From NCBI GenBank assembly GCA_958296075.1, contig CATQHW010000003.1:186001-250000 (forward strand): a DNA stretch of 64,000 bases. The letters run 5' to 3'. Below are positions 44,358 to 52,842 of the stretch, one piece after another (the first letter of the stretch is position 1; every line of letters begins with the position of its first letter). Under the pieces are notes generated by a model that was not told the origin of the DNA, made no database searches, and saw only the letters and a list, made by a program, of their open reading frames with translations. The translations under genes and the position numbers were made by a program. Source of the stretch: an uncultured Spirochaetia bacterium (GTDB lineage: Bacteria; Spirochaetota; Spirochaetia; SZUA-6; Bin103).

Positions 44358-44478
44358 CGGCGGCGTGGCGGCCGTGGGTACGGCGGGGACGGCTGCGCCC
44401 GCGGCCCGGCTGCGCGCCCATGGTACCCGCTCGGCGCACCCGCCGTCAGGCGGCCGGCCGCCGGGAGCGGTCTGACGG

Positions 44479-44955
44479 ATGGCGCCGCGCGCCGCCCTGG
44501 TCGGCATCGGCGGGTACGGCCGGGCGCTGCTGGAGGTGCTGGCGGCGGCGCAGGCCGAGCGGCGGTGTACGCTGGCCGCCGCCGTGGTGCGCACGCCGGG
44601 CCGCTACCCGGAGTCCGAACGGCTGCTGCGGGAGCTGGGCGCGCGCGGCTACCCGACCGTGCCGGAGCTGCTGGCCGACCGGGCGGGCCGGCTGGAACTG
44701 GTGATCGAGGCCGGCTTCGCCGCCGCCGCGCCCGCCGAGGTGCCGGCGGGCGCGGTCGTCGCCGCGACTCCGGCGGCGGACGCTGCCGGCCCGGTCACCG
44801 CGATTCGCGGGATCGAGCGGATCGTGCGGGCCGCCCACGCCGCGGCGACCGGCTACACGGGAACCGGCGCGCCGTGGGCGCTGGCGCCGCGCCGGGTCGG
44901 TTTGGCCGATGACTTGTCGGCCGGCGCGTCCGCCGCCGACAACGGAGAGGCATGA
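44479..44955 (+). CDS. Gfo/Idh-like Rossmann fragment, probably degenerate
   Basis: The 158-residue frame starts like a Gfo/Idh dehydrogenase: AALVGIGGYGRALLEVLAAA near residues 5-24, then AAAVVRTPGRYPESERLLRE and a VPELLAD segment like the usual loop before beta-4. The expected catalytic EKP region and the whole C-terminal domain are absent; the remaining 75 residues are Ala-rich and unlike the family. It may be a decayed gene or a short Rossmann protein. The next ATG overlaps its stop. Confidence 0.5.
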   Translation: MAPRAALVGIGGYGRALLEVLAAAQAERRCTLAAAVVRTPGRYPESERLLRELGARGYPTVPELLADRAGRLELVIEAGFAAAAPAEVPAGAVVAATPAADAAGPVTAIRGIERIVRAAHAAATGYTGTGAPWALAPRRVGLADDLSAGASAADNGEA

Positions 44956-45605
44956 TGCGGTTGCGCGCGTGCGTGCCGGCGCTGGCAATGCTGATCTTCG
45001 GGCCGATCGCCTCCGTGGCGGCCCTCGACCCGCCGGCCATAACCGTTACCTACGAGTCGGCGCAGGGGATCGAGGAGGACGACGAAGAGGAGCTCGAGCC
45101 CACGTACCTGCGCCGCACGGTCGTGGCGAGCGTGCGCCAGCCGCTCGGCGACGGCGCCCGCGCCACGCTTCCGGTACGGCTGACCATCCGCTCCGACCCG
45201 CGCAAGCCGGCGGAAGCCGACGTCCGGTCGGTGAGCTTTCAGCCGCGGCTCGACATTGATCTGACCGACCGGCTCGACCTGGGCACGGAGCTGATCCTGC
45301 GCCACAGCGAAGCTCCGAGATTCGTCACTGCCGGCGGCCGGCTGCAGTCGCGCCTGCGGGTGGGCGACCTGTCCCTCGACGGGTGGCTGAAGCCGCTGTT
45401 CGACCTCTACACGGACCAACCGGAGCGCAACCGGCAGCTATACACCGCGTCGGTCGGCGTCACCTACACGCGCGACGCCGTGCGCGTGAGCACCCGCTAC
45501 CGCGGCACGGCGCGGTTCGCCTTCGGAGAAGAGAGTGAGGTCGATCTTCGATTCTCCCATCTGGTCAGCGTGTCGCTACGTATCGATCTGGCCGCAGCGC
45601 GTTGA
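44952..45605 (+). CDS. exported beta-rich protein, possible outer-membrane component
   Basis: The 217-residue protein has a signal peptide (MMRLRACVPALAMLIFGPIA, cleavage near VAALD), an acidic stretch EEDDEEELE, then alternating polar/hydrophobic strands such as RATLPVRLTIRSD, RLDLGTELILRHS, LYTASVGVTYTRDAVRVSTR and VDLRFSHLVSVSLRIDLAAA. Ending in a short amphipathic strand is typical of outer-membrane barrels. No specific family recognised. Coupled by ATGA to the preceding fragment. Confidence 0.6.
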   Translation: MMRLRACVPALAMLIFGPIASVAALDPPAITVTYESAQGIEEDDEEELEPTYLRRTVVASVRQPLGDGARATLPVRLTIRSDPRKPAEADVRSVSFQPRLDIDLTDRLDLGTELILRHSEAPRFVTAGGRLQSRLRVGDLSLDGWLKPLFDLYTDQPERNRQLYTASVGVTYTRDAVRVSTRYRGTARFAFGEESEVDLRFSHLVSVSLRIDLAAAR

Positions 45606-45606
45606 G

Positions 45607-45954
45607 TCACCGGTCCGCGCCGCGCTCGAGGGCGTAGGAGTCGACCTGTATCTGCGCCGGGAAGCCGGGTCCGTACGCCTCCCGCACCACCCGGCCGCGA
45701 ACCGTCACGCGCCGCTGCTGCCGGCGCCACAGCTCTTCGGCCGGATCGCCGACCAGTTCGTAGGTCTCCTCGCCGGTGACGATGACGAGCCGGACGTCGG
45801 GCTCCGATCCGGTCACCGTCACCCGTCCGGTGACGACGATGGGGCTGCCCGCTTCCGGCGTGTCCGGCGCGCCAGGGTGGTCTGCGGAGGCGCATGCCAG
45901 GAGCATCCCGGCGGCCAGCGCCACCGCCGCTCCGGCGCGCGCTCCGGCGCCCAT
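45607..45954 (-). CDS. small lipoprotein
   Basis: The 115-residue protein has a lipoprotein signal (VALAAGMLLAC, lipobox LLAC) and an acidic linker DHPGAPDTPEAGSP. It is followed by an OB-like beta domain with VVTGRVTVTGSEPDVRLVIV, TYELVGDPAEELWRRQQRRV and TVRGRVV. Its ATG overlaps the stop of the M30 peptidase gene as TAATG, so it is the final gene of that operon and is probably anchored in the same membrane. Confidence 0.7.
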   Translation of the reverse strand: MGAGARAGAAVALAAGMLLACASADHPGAPDTPEAGSPIVVTGRVTVTGSEPDVRLVIVTGEETYELVGDPAEELWRRQQRRVTVRGRVVREAYGPGFPAQIQVDSYALERGADR

Positions 45955-47741
45955 TACTCCTTGACCACCACCGTGACGCGGCTGCCGGCGGGTGCGCTGA
46001 CGCGCAGGCGGAGGGAGCCGGTGATGCGTCCCAGCGTGGTGTACATGTTGGAGTGTGGCGGCTGCGTGCGCGCGTTGAACGCGATCAGGTCGCGCAGGTA
46101 CGGCCCCGGCCGGTCCGGATAGCCTCGGTGGACGTAGTGGTACAGGTTGATCGACCCCAACCGGAACGTCGTGCCGTCGGCGGCGCGTGAGGTGCTCCAC
46201 GTCCCGGAGTTGTAGCGGTACGGGACGGGGACCTCGGTATTGTCCGACAGCAGGTTGGCCGCCGCCCAGTTGGCCAGCATCTGCGGGAACGAGACCTGAT
46301 GACCCATGTCGCGCAGCGCCCCCTCGACCGCTTCGACCCCTGCGAGCTTGCTCCGCACGATGCGGCCGAACAGCTCGGCGCCGCCGTAATTGCGCGCCAG
46401 GTAGGCGCCTAGCGCATAATTGATCGAATAATTGGCCAGAGTACCCTGCCACGCGGTCACCTGGATGTAGTTGAAGAGGTTGTACTCCGGGAGGCGGCCA
46501 GATATGTTTCCCGGATCGCCCGCCGTGGCGTCGTCGTAGGCGACCGCGCGCGGTCCGTCGCCTCCGAGCTTGTCGGCGATCAGGTCCTCCGCCACCTCGG
46601 AGGCCATCTCGTTGAGCCACGTTTCTCTATCGGCGTCCCGTACAACCGCTTTCTGATAAAAGTGGATCATGTGCTGGAACTCGTGCGCCAGCGTGCTGAT
46701 GGTTTCACGCTGATTCAGCGAGAGAAACGGCGAATCCACGAAGAACATCAGCCGTTCATTCGAGCTTTGGAGCGCAGGAAGGTCGTCATTTCGGAGGTAA
46801 TTGTGCGCGATACTGTAGTAACCCACGACGCGAGGCTCCCCCACCCGCGGGATGCCGTCACCATTGATGTCGTACAGCAGGATATGAATCTCGTTGGCGG
46901 CTCTCGGAGGAATGAGGTTCGAGTACTGGTGCGGACCCCATGGGGCCCCGAAGATGGCCGTGATCCAGTCGTAGATGTCGTTGGCGGGACCGGGGCGGAG
47001 AAACCGGGTCGCGACCGCGTCCACTATCGGCTGGGTCAGGCACTGCCGGGCCGCGCACGCCCATTCCCGGTCGGCTACCCACACCGCCACGGTCATCGCT
47101 CTGTCGGTGACCACCGCGCGGGCGGTGGCCGGGATGGGGTTGAGATTGCCGGCGCCACCCAACTCCCTGAACGTTTCATGGCTGCCGCGTACGACCGCTC
47201 GTTGCGGCCGGGACGGCGCGTTCCGCAATCGCGAAACCGACCCGCGCAACAACGGCGGCGGGTGGTTGTCGAGATACGTGACCCACGCCAGTTCCGGCGC
47301 CGGCGCGCTCGGCGGTCTGGGCTGTCGCGGGAGCGCGGACGGCGGGAGCGCGGATGTCCGCAACCGGCGGGCCGCGGCACTGGCGATGTCCACGATCTCG
47401 ACCTGCGGGTTCGCTTTGTCATCGCCGGCGGTGGCGATCGCGTACACCTCCGCGGAGTCGTTGCCCAGGCGCACCGTGTAGAGCGCCTTGTCGAGAGCCT
47501 CCCCGTCCGGATTGAGGAAGAAGACCTGATCCCCGCTTCCGCGCCAAGCGAGCGAGCGAGGGGCCGCGCCGGTGGGGGAGGGGGCCGCGCCGGTGGCGCC
47601 GTTCGTGCCGGTGCCGGTCCCTGGCGCAGCGGCGCAGCCGCTCAGTACGAGGGCCGCCACGGTCAGGGCGACCGCGGCAGAGATTCGTGATCGGCCCCGG
47701 CGGCGCGCGAGGTCGAAATCAAACCCTGCCAATGATTTCAT
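45954..47741 (-). CDS. M30-family zinc metallopeptidase lipoprotein
   Basis: The 595-residue exported protein has a lipobox LSGC near residue 36. The catalytic centre is STLAHEFQHMIHFYQKAVVR with HEFQH as zinc-binding HExxH, followed 20-odd residues later by TWLNEMASEVAEDLIADKLG, where the Glu of NE is the third ligand. This is the hyicolysin (M30) pattern, best known in spirochaetes and staphylococci. LLYDINGDGIPRVGEPRVVG precedes it. ATG 47741 lies inside the end of the nucleotidyltransferase gene (23-base overlap). It probably acts on host or environmental protein at the cell surface. Confidence 0.85.
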   Translation of the reverse strand: MKSLAGFDFDLARRRGRSRISAAVALTVAALVLSGCAAAPGTGTGTNGATGAAPSPTGAAPRSLAWRGSGDQVFFLNPDGEALDKALYTVRLGNDSAEVYAIATAGDDKANPQVEIVDIASAAARRLRTSALPPSALPRQPRPPSAPAPELAWVTYLDNHPPPLLRGSVSRLRNAPSRPQRAVVRGSHETFRELGGAGNLNPIPATARAVVTDRAMTVAVWVADREWACAARQCLTQPIVDAVATRFLRPGPANDIYDWITAIFGAPWGPHQYSNLIPPRAANEIHILLYDINGDGIPRVGEPRVVGYYSIAHNYLRNDDLPALQSSNERLMFFVDSPFLSLNQRETISTLAHEFQHMIHFYQKAVVRDADRETWLNEMASEVAEDLIADKLGGDGPRAVAYDDATAGDPGNISGRLPEYNLFNYIQVTAWQGTLANYSINYALGAYLARNYGGAELFGRIVRSKLAGVEAVEGALRDMGHQVSFPQMLANWAAANLLSDNTEVPVPYRYNSGTWSTSRAADGTTFRLGSINLYHYVHRGYPDRPGPYLRDLIAFNARTQPPHSNMYTTLGRITGSLRLRVSAPAGSRVTVVVKE

Positions 47742-48486
47742 GACGCGGCGACGACAGCATGGATCGTTGCGCTTCGGCGTAGGATTCGGGCGTGCCGACA
47801 TCGTAGCAGGCGCCGCCGGCGACGTAGCCGTACACGGTCATGGCGCGGGTCAGGTGGCTCAGGAAATGGCCGGGCGCGTCCCGATTGCCGCCGTCGCGCA
47901 GGTAGCCGTCGAGGAACTCCTGCGCCGCGGGGGGCAGCACGTAGACGGCCAGGCTGGCGACGTTCGACTTGGGGCGCGCGGGCTTTTCCTCGAAGTCGAC
48001 GATGCGGCCGGCGGCGTCGAGGAGCACGCAGCCGTGCCGGCCGGCCAAGCGCCGCCGGTCCGGCAGCCGCACGCACAGATTGACGGCGGCCGCGCGCTCC
48101 TGCGCGAAGCGCAACGGCTCGGCCAACTCGAAGGCCAGCAGCTTGTCGGTGGCCGCCACCAGCACGTCGGCGCCGCCTTCGAGCCGGCGCAGGGCGAGCT
48201 GCAGGTCGCCCAGTGCGCCGAGGCGTTCGGCCTCGCTCGCGGTGCCGTCGCCGATCACCCGCGCCGGCAGCGGCGGCGAGCCGGCCGAGAGGTGGCGCCG
48301 CAGCGCGTCGCGATAGCGCTCATTGGTCACGACCAGCACCGAGTCGATGGCGCCGGAGCGGGCCATGTTGGCGATCAGGTGGTCGATCAGCGCGCGTCCG
48401 CCGACCTCGATCAGGGCCTTCGGCGTGTCCGGAAACAGCGAGCGGATGCGTGTCCCATAGCCGGCGGCGAGCAGGACCGCGTTCAA
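47719..48486 (-). CDS. sugar nucleotidyltransferase (NTP_transferase)
   Basis: This 255-residue protein has the NTP-binding start MNAVLLAAGYGTRIRSLFPD (G-x-G-T-R) and TPKALIEVGGRALIDHLIAN with the catalytic Lys region. Further on are VLVAATDKLLAF, GRIVDFEEKPARPKSNVAS and GGACYDVGTPESYAEAQRS, all standard for glucose-1-phosphate thymidylyl/uridylyl-like enzymes. Its ATG overlaps the GHMP kinase stop. Together they would phosphorylate a sugar and activate it as a nucleotide sugar, for the glycan locus to the right or for glycosylation. Confidence 0.9.
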   Translation of the reverse strand: MNAVLLAAGYGTRIRSLFPDTPKALIEVGGRALIDHLIANMARSGAIDSVLVVTNERYRDALRRHLSAGSPPLPARVIGDGTASEAERLGALGDLQLALRRLEGGADVLVAATDKLLAFELAEPLRFAQERAAAVNLCVRLPDRRRLAGRHGCVLLDAAGRIVDFEEKPARPKSNVASLAVYVLPPAAQEFLDGYLRDGGNRDAPGHFLSHLTRAMTVYGYVAGGACYDVGTPESYAEAQRSMLSSPRHEIIGRV

Positions 48487-49514
48487 GGCCCGGCGCCCGG
48501 CGGGTGGCGTGCGACGCGCACGGGGACGACGGAGATGCCGGCCTCTGCGTAGGCGCGGGTGATGCGGTCCAGGTGGGCGTCGTCTTCGCAGGTGCCGATG
48601 GCGGCGCCGCCGGAGCCGGCGAACTTGGCGTGCGATCCGTGGCGGCGGGCGATATCGATCATGCGCACCTGGTCGGCGGGAAGGTCGTAGACGGAGCGGC
48701 GCAGATCGAAGTCGCGGTCCATGATGGGGCCGAGCTGGTCGCGGCGGCCGGCGAGCAGCGCGGCGACGGCCTCCTCGACCAGCGCCGCCTTGCCGGCCAT
48801 GGCGTCGAGCACGGCCGGGTCATGCTCGATCGCCGCCCGGTAGCGCATCGCGTTGTGTACGGCGCCGGAGGACTTGGACAGGCGTTCGTCGTAGGCGACG
48901 AACAGCGGCGGGAGCAGCTCCGGCGGCAGCGGCCGGTAATCGCCGTGCCGGCCGCCGTTGCGGGCGGCCCCGGAGAAGTCCATGGCGACCACGCCGCCGT
49001 AGACGGCGATCACGCGGTCCTGCGGCCCGGCGGTGATGCCCAGTTCCTCGGTCTCGGTCTCAAGGACGATGGCGGGCTGCTCCGGCTTGGGAATGTCGGC
49101 GTCGGTCAGCTCGTAGAAGTCCATGAGCGCCAGAAACACGGCGGTAATGATGGCCGACGAGCCGCCGAGGCCGACGCCGAACGGGATGTCGGAGCGGTAC
49201 TCGACGGTGAAATTGCGCTGCGGAAGGTCGATGCCGCGCGTCCGGCAGTAGTGGTGGAGGCGAACGATCAGCGCCTCGATCAGGCGGATGCCGCCGTAGT
49301 AGCCGAACCGGCGGCGGTAGCGGATGAGCGACTCGGCGTCATCGAAGGTGGTGCGGTCGCGGGCGCTGGGCACGACGATGAGGCGCGGCGACTCGTAGAC
49401 GGTCGCGTGCGCGCGGAAGGCGTCGAACAGGAGCGAGATCACCTTGCCGCCGAAGATGTCGGAGGGGTTGCCGACCAGCCCCGAGCGGGCGTAGGCGGTC
49501 CTGCGGATCAGCAT
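48483..49514 (-). CDS. GHMP-family sugar kinase
   Basis: The 343-residue kinase has the GHMP N-terminus LVGNPSDIFGGKVISLLFDA near residues 13-32, the ATP-loop SDIPFGVGLGGSSAIITAVF near 108-127 and the C-terminal motif GSHAKFAGSGGAAIGTCEDD near 300-320. Similar proteins are annotated as glucuronokinase-like or heptose/fucose kinases; the sugar cannot be fixed from sequence. It is first in a chain of overlapping minus-strand genes (kinase, nucleotidyltransferase, M30 protease, lipoprotein). Confidence 0.88.
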   Translation of the reverse strand: MLIRRTAYARSGLVGNPSDIFGGKVISLLFDAFRAHATVYESPRLIVVPSARDRTTFDDAESLIRYRRRFGYYGGIRLIEALIVRLHHYCRTRGIDLPQRNFTVEYRSDIPFGVGLGGSSAIITAVFLALMDFYELTDADIPKPEQPAIVLETETEELGITAGPQDRVIAVYGGVVAMDFSGAARNGGRHGDYRPLPPELLPPLFVAYDERLSKSSGAVHNAMRYRAAIEHDPAVLDAMAGKAALVEEAVAALLAGRRDQLGPIMDRDFDLRRSVYDLPADQVRMIDIARRHGSHAKFAGSGGAAIGTCEDDAHLDRITRAYAEAGISVVPVRVARHPPGAGP

Positions 49515-49550
49515 GTCGCGCGGGCAGCGTGTCCGCCGCGGGCGGTCGCG

Positions 49551-50594
49551 TCAAACGTGGCCGTTGAGGTCGAGTTGGTGCTTGAGGCGCCGGAAGGTCG
49601 CCTCGTCGATTCCGGTGGCCGCCTCGATGGTGGCCCAGGGGACATCGCGTTTCAGGAATGCCTGAATGGTCTGCAACTGCCCCATCAGTTCGCCTTCCTG
49701 GCGGCCTTCCTGGCGGCCTACTTGGCGGCCTTCCTGGCGGCCTTCCTGGCGGCCTTCCTGGCGGCCTGCCCGGCGGCCTCGTTCGACCATCTGCTGCACG
49801 TAGTTCATCAACTCCCCTCCGCGGCCCGGCACGTTGCGGCGCAGCGCCGCCGCGAACGCCGTCCGCCATTCTGTCGAGTGCGTGGCCAGCAGGTACTCCA
49901 CGTGCCTGGCCACCTCATCGAACCCCGCAACGCGGTCCAACTCCCTTATCAACCGCGTCGCCTGCTCGATCAACTCCTGGCGCGCCTCCCGAAAGGTCGC
50001 CATCATCGCGACCTGCGCCAGCCGCGCTGCCACCGCCCCCGTCACCGAGTCCGCGCTCTGCCGCGTCTGGTCGATCATCAGGTGCTCGAACCGCGGCACC
50101 CAGCGCCGCTGCGGCGCGGCGCCGGTCACCAGATCGGCAAACTCGCGATCGAACCGCCACGGCTCGACTCCCTGATAGAATACCAACGGAACGATCAACG
50201 GCAACCGCCGCTCGCGCTCATGCGCCCGCTGCCATTTCATCCACACCAACGTGCAGTAGTTCAGCAACCGCAGCCGCATCCAGCGGTCGGGCGTGGACTG
50301 ATGTTCCAGGAGCACGTACACGAGCACCGGAGCGCCGGAAGCCTGCCGCTCGACCGAGAACAGCAGGTCGGCCTCGCGGCCGCGCCAGTCGTCGCTGACG
50401 AAGCGGCCGGGAAGGTGGGTGAGGGAGGACCAGTTCAGGGTGCTGGCGACATCGGCGGGGAGATGGGCGCGCAACAAGCCGGCGGCGTTCTTCTCATCGG
50501 CGAACACGCTGTAGAAGTACTTGTCGTGCGGCTGGCTGGCGTCGTGGTCCGAGTTGCGGGCATTCGGCCGGTCCGGCGCCTGATCGTCGGCCAT
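49551..50594 (-). CDS. Rpn-family PD-(D/E)XK recombination-promoting nuclease
   Basis: The 347-residue protein has the Rpn/PDDEXK_2 layout. An N-terminal HDKYFYSVFADEKNAAGLLR precedes the nuclease core FVSDDWRGREADLLFSV with VLVYVLLEHQSTPDRWMRLR (D ... E-x-Q, the PD-(D/E)XK variant) near residues 66-110. LPLIVPLVFYQG follows. The C-terminal tail holds seven RQEG-type repeats and ends ATIEAATGIDEATFRRLKHQ. Such proteins cleave DNA in a RecA-independent recombination pathway. The repeat count in related proteins varies. A truncated copy of its tail sits at 35120-35443. Confidence 0.88.
   Translation of the reverse strand: MADDQAPDRPNARNSDHDASQPHDKYFYSVFADEKNAAGLLRAHLPADVASTLNWSSLTHLPGRFVSDDWRGREADLLFSVERQASGAPVLVYVLLEHQSTPDRWMRLRLLNYCTLVWMKWQRAHERERRLPLIVPLVFYQGVEPWRFDREFADLVTGAAPQRRWVPRFEHLMIDQTRQSADSVTGAVAARLAQVAMMATFREARQELIEQATRLIRELDRVAGFDEVARHVEYLLATHSTEWRTAFAAALRRNVPGRGGELMNYVQQMVERGRRAGRQEGRQEGRQEGRQVGRQEGRQEGELMGQLQTIQAFLKRDVPWATIEAATGIDEATFRRLKHQLDLNGHV
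49695..49778 (-). repeat. 12-bp tandem repeat, seven copies, in the Rpn gene
   Basis: On the plus strand, units beginning at 49695, 49707, 49719, 49731, 49743, 49755 and 49767 read TTCCTGGCGGCC, with variants TACTTGGCGGCC and TGCCCGGCGGCC. They encode a charged, probably helical RQEG repeat between the nuclease domain and the C-terminal helix. Because the unit is a multiple of three, copy number can change without breaking the gene. Confidence 0.92.
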
Positions 50595-50950
50595 GAGAGG
50601 CGGCGGTTACGGTAGTGCCGGGATGCGCGGGCGTCAAGCCGACGCCGTGGGATCGTCACCGAAAACGTCGTCGACCACGGCAGCGCATCGCCAACGCCAT
50701 CCACAACAAGACTTGACAATATCCCTGGGCCGTCCGTAGGCTCGCTGCTACTCGACTGCGATCAACACACTCTCAGAACATCGTGAGACCACTACTCGTT
50801 CCCTGGTCCACCAGATAGCCGGCCGCCAGGAAGACCATCCAGCGCCTCGGATCGCTGCGGCTTGAGCATCGAACGGCATGGGTCCACTTGAGCCGCTGCG
50901 AAGGCCGGATGTCGGCTTCGGCGGCCCAAGCAGACGCCGCCGGCGGGGCG
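50595..50950. other. intergenic stretch without recognisable gene
   Basis: Both strands were read; only short frames without familiar motifs occur. A plus-strand TTGACA (50714-50719) with TAGGCT 18 bases further on is a weak promoter candidate, but no gene follows in that direction. Confidence 0.3.
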
Positions 50951-51555
50951 TCATGTCCTGCGGGCTACGAGGATATAGCCGAAGATCAGACTGTCGACGC
51001 GCAGGACTCGGCACGAATCGATTCGTTTCAGATGGTCGAGCACCACCCGCCAATCGAAGCCCAGGTGCGGCCCCCAGCCGTCTGCGGCCGGGTCGCGAAA
51101 CGCCGAGACCGATTGCCCGGTGAGAAGGCGCCACACGTACCCGGCTTCGCTCTGTCCGCGGAAGAAGCTCTCGTAGGGCCGTCTTCGGAAGACCTTTCTC
51201 GCAGCGTACTTGAGCAATCCCGGCAGGCCGAGCTCGTTCGGCACCGAGATGAGCAAGGCGCCGCCGGCTTTGCACGAGGCGAGCAACGTTTCGATCGCAT
51301 TATGGACGTCGCCTACATGCTCCAAGGTCTCGAAGCAGGTGACGACGTCGAACAGACGCTCGCGGGCGCGCGGTGGTTCGTTGAGATCGACGTAATCGAA
51401 AACCGCGTTGTCGATGTTTGCGGGACCTCGCCGCGGCGAGCAGCTCGGTCGAGTGATCGAAGCCGAACAGGTTCATAGAACCGGCCTCGGGTGAGTCGGT
51501 ATCGTTGCCATGAACGCCAGCGGCGATCGTAATCTGGGGATGCGCCGGCGGTCAA
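50951..51555 (-). pseudogene. SAM-dependent methyltransferase, multiply disrupted
   Basis: Pieces of a class I methyltransferase lie in three frames: DYDRRWRSWQRY at the start, then FGFDHSTELLAAA, then NAVFDYVDLNEPPRARERLF leading into DVVTCFETLEHVGDVHNAIE and an intact C-terminal half (ALLISVPNELGLPGLLKYAA). The glycine-rich SAM-binding motif I between the first two pieces is missing. Intact relatives often act in glycan or secondary metabolism. It borders the glycan locus and is a relic. Confidence 0.65.
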
Positions 51556-51592
51556 GCTGAAGCGGCGCGCGCGTGGACGGAGTGCCCGGCAG

Positions 51593-52807
51593 CTACGCGG
51601 TCAGAGCGAAGGCGTCCGCAATGACGGCCGTCCAGAGCGCGGCAAAACGCTCCGGGAGATAAGCGCGGGCTCGTTCTTCGCCGTGCGCGAGCAGGGTGGA
51701 GCGGAGGTCGGCATCGGTCCACACCCGGTGAATCCGATCGGCCATTTCTTCCACGTCGTAGGGGTCGAACAGCAGCGCCGCCTTGCCGACCTGCTTCGGT
51801 ATGTCGAAGAGCCGGACGGTGACGATCGGTGCGCCGAGGACGAGCGCCTCGATGGGCGGCAGGTTCGTCGGACCTTCGATCGCCGGCGCTACCAGCGCGA
51901 CGGTCGATCGATACAGCGCCACCATCTCCCGATTGCTGACGTAGCCCAAGTGGCGGAACAGATCCTCCATACCCAACGAGCGCACGGTCGCGTTCACGGC
52001 GTCGAAGACGGCGGCGTAGCGTCCGCCCGCGTTGCCGCAGGTCACCAGCGGGACGTCCACACGGCGCTTCTCGCGGATCGTGCGCAGGGCGCGGATCAGC
52101 CGATCGTGATTCTTCAGATGCCAGAACTGCGCGGGATAGAACACGAACCGTTCGGGCAGATCGTAGTGCGCGAGCAGCGCGCGCGCCTGGTCGCGCGGCA
52201 TGTCTCGAAATTCATAGATGTAGTTGGGGGCGATGTACGGCAGGACGCGGAGCTTGTCGGGGCCGACCTTGAGGTAGCGTTCGATATCGCTGCGAGTTTG
52301 ATCGGAATCGGTAGTCGTGATCAGGGAATGGCGGGCGAAGTACCCGTAGATGATGTCCCGCTTCATCACCACGGCGCGTCCATAGTCCGGATCATCCGGC
52401 GTGTGGTGGTGCTGCATGTCCGGAATCGTGGTCACGTAGGGAATGCCGATCGGCAGGTCGTACGTCAACGGGGTCGGAAAGATCAGCAAGTCGATGCCGG
52501 CTCGGGCAACGACGTCCGGCAGGTGGCGGATCAGGAGGGGAGCGCAGTCGGCCGCCGCGCCGAGGAAGTGCAGCGCCTTCCGTAGCCAGTGGATGCGGGG
52601 GCCGAGATAAAGATTGTCCCGGGCGATGAACCGCACCGTGTTCCCGTCCGGTATCCCGAACAGCTCCGGTCGCTCGCCGGTATCGTGGATGACCGCGTAG
52701 TCCCGGTCGCGGCCGTGCGTGATCAGACTCTGGGCGATGCTCAGCGCGTACTGATGGACTCCGCCCGCACTGGCCGGCGGTATGACGATGCCGATCTTCC
52801 TGCGCAT
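51593..52807 (-). CDS. glycosyltransferase, GT4-like (GT-B fold)
   Basis: The 404-residue glycosyltransferase has KIGIVIPPASAGGVHQYALS at the N-terminus and TIPDMQHHHTPDDPDYG near residue 125. The C-terminal donor-binding domain has FVFYPAQFWHLKNHDRLIRA, HLGYVSNREMVALYRSTVAL and VAPAIEGPTNLPPIEALVLG, with the E(x7)E-like pair of GT4 enzymes. ATG 52807 follows the degenerated end of the DegT gene by about 35 bases. It should transfer a sugar during surface-polysaccharide assembly. Confidence 0.87.
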   Translation of the reverse strand: MRRKIGIVIPPASAGGVHQYALSIAQSLITHGRDRDYAVIHDTGERPELFGIPDGNTVRFIARDNLYLGPRIHWLRKALHFLGAAADCAPLLIRHLPDVVARAGIDLLIFPTPLTYDLPIGIPYVTTIPDMQHHHTPDDPDYGRAVVMKRDIIYGYFARHSLITTTDSDQTRSDIERYLKVGPDKLRVLPYIAPNYIYEFRDMPRDQARALLAHYDLPERFVFYPAQFWHLKNHDRLIRALRTIREKRRVDVPLVTCGNAGGRYAAVFDAVNATVRSLGMEDLFRHLGYVSNREMVALYRSTVALVAPAIEGPTNLPPIEALVLGAPIVTVRLFDIPKQVGKAALLFDPYDVEEMADRIHRVWTDADLRSTLLAHGEERARAYLPERFAALWTAVIADAFALTA

Positions 52808-52842
52808 CGGTTCTGAGGAGCCGGTGAGGGACGCCTCCCGCG

